DNA from: Microbacteriaceae bacterium
GTDB lineage: Bacteria > Actinomycetota > Actinomycetes > Actinomycetales > Microbacteriaceae
NCBI GenBank assembly: GCA_023254555.1
Contig: JALRLI010000074.1
Span: 1-5,251 of the forward strand
Direction: 5' to 3'
DNA length: 5,251 nt
Position 1 is the stretch's first letter. Every line of letters starts with the position of its first letter. The notes beneath the pieces are model-generated. The model saw nothing but the letters and a program-made list of their open reading frames with translations, made no database searches and was not told the origin of the DNA. Shown in pieces: positions 4,996-5,251 of the stretch. The translations under genes and the position numbers were made by a program.

Positions 4996-5251
4996 ATGCC
5001 TGAAGTAAGTGTAGAAATTGCCAAGAACCTCGTGAACACCGGGGTGAAGTCCACCTACGGTGATCCGATTCAGCTCGATGATGCCACCGTGATTCCCGTT
5101 GCATCGCACGGCTTCGTGTTCGGCTCGAGTGAGGGCAAGCTTTCTGATGCCGCAGGCGATGACGGTGCAGGCAAGAATGCCGGCGGAGGAGGGGTCTCTA
5201 TTCCGCTAGGCGCATACGTCAAACGTGGCGACGATCTGCGCTTTGAGCCAA
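4996..5251 (+). CDS. GerW/YtfJ-family protein (3' end beyond window)
   Basis: The first 85 codons of a gene that continues past the window edge. Residues 1-40 (MPEVSVEIAKNLVNTGVKSTYG, then TVIPVASHGFVFG at 31-43) and the later GGGGVSIPLGAYVKRGDDLRFEP (63-85) match the layout of the YtfJ/GerW family: a short N-terminal helix, a GxPI...VIPVA strand, a variable Gly-rich linker (about 44-66) and a PxGxYV...VRFEP strand. In Bacillus the family member GerW is linked to spore germination; the role of actinobacterial homologues, which occur in non-sporulating genera, is not established. No signal peptide or membrane segment is visible, so a cytoplasmic protein is likely. The start is firm: TAG at 4960-4962 is in frame and no ATG, GTG or TTG lies between it and ATG 4996. 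It probably forms a transcription unit separate from dinB, possibly leaderless. Family call from recognised pattern; function left open. Confidence 0.8.
   Translation, partial: MPEVSVEIAKNLVNTGVKSTYGDPIQLDDATVIPVASHGFVFGSSEGKLSDAAGDDGAGKNAGGGGVSIPLGAYVKRGDDLRFEP

Noticed and set aside
1..5251. Search by eye for tRNA genes, CRISPR repeats, insertion sequences, attachment sites and riboswitches
   Set aside because: The window is filled with conserved coding sequence on one strand with gaps of 37 bases or less, leaving no room for them and showing no frame breaks.

Overview
The window is a continuous stretch of housekeeping genes, all on the + strand, from what looks like a high-GC Gram-positive bacterium (Actinobacteria). 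Four things suggest this: moderately high GC with G/C-rich third positions, the gene order ligA-gatC-gatA-gatB-dinB that I recall from actinobacterial chromosomes, the style of the GatB and DinB proteins, and a GerW/YtfJ-like gene with a Gly-rich linker. The family Microbacteriaceae is my best guess, at low confidence, because no 16S rRNA or other marker is present.

Layout: 1-384 is the 3' end of ligA (NAD+-dependent DNA ligase: last helix-hairpin-helix residues plus the BRCT domain). An 18-base gap follows. Positions 403-3727 hold gatC, gatA and gatB, the three subunits of the aspartyl/glutamyl-tRNA amidotransferase, joined by two one-base stop/start overlaps. Seven bases later dinB (DNA polymerase IV, 3735-4958) begins. 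After a 37-base gap with inverted repeats and a possible promoter, a GerW/YtfJ-family gene starts at 4996 and runs off the window. No stretch longer than 37 bases lacks a gene.

How the genes work together: GatCAB corrects Glu-tRNA(Gln) (and in some species Asp-tRNA(Asn)) by transamidation, so this organism probably makes Gln-tRNA(Gln) indirectly. The one-base overlaps fit balanced synthesis of a 1:1:1 complex. Two DNA-repair genes, a replicative/repair ligase and a translesion polymerase, flank the amidotransferase genes. dinB appears to be read from the gat transcript and shows no recognisable LexA box of its own.

I see no RNA gene, mobile element, CRISPR array or clearly new system. The points most worth a second look are two matching promoter-like layouts (TAnnnT, seven bases, then ATG) before gatC and gerW that suggest leaderless mRNAs, the loss of three of four zinc-type cysteines in GatB, a degenerate clamp-binding motif in DinB, and a spore-protein-family gene in a lineage that probably does not form endospores.
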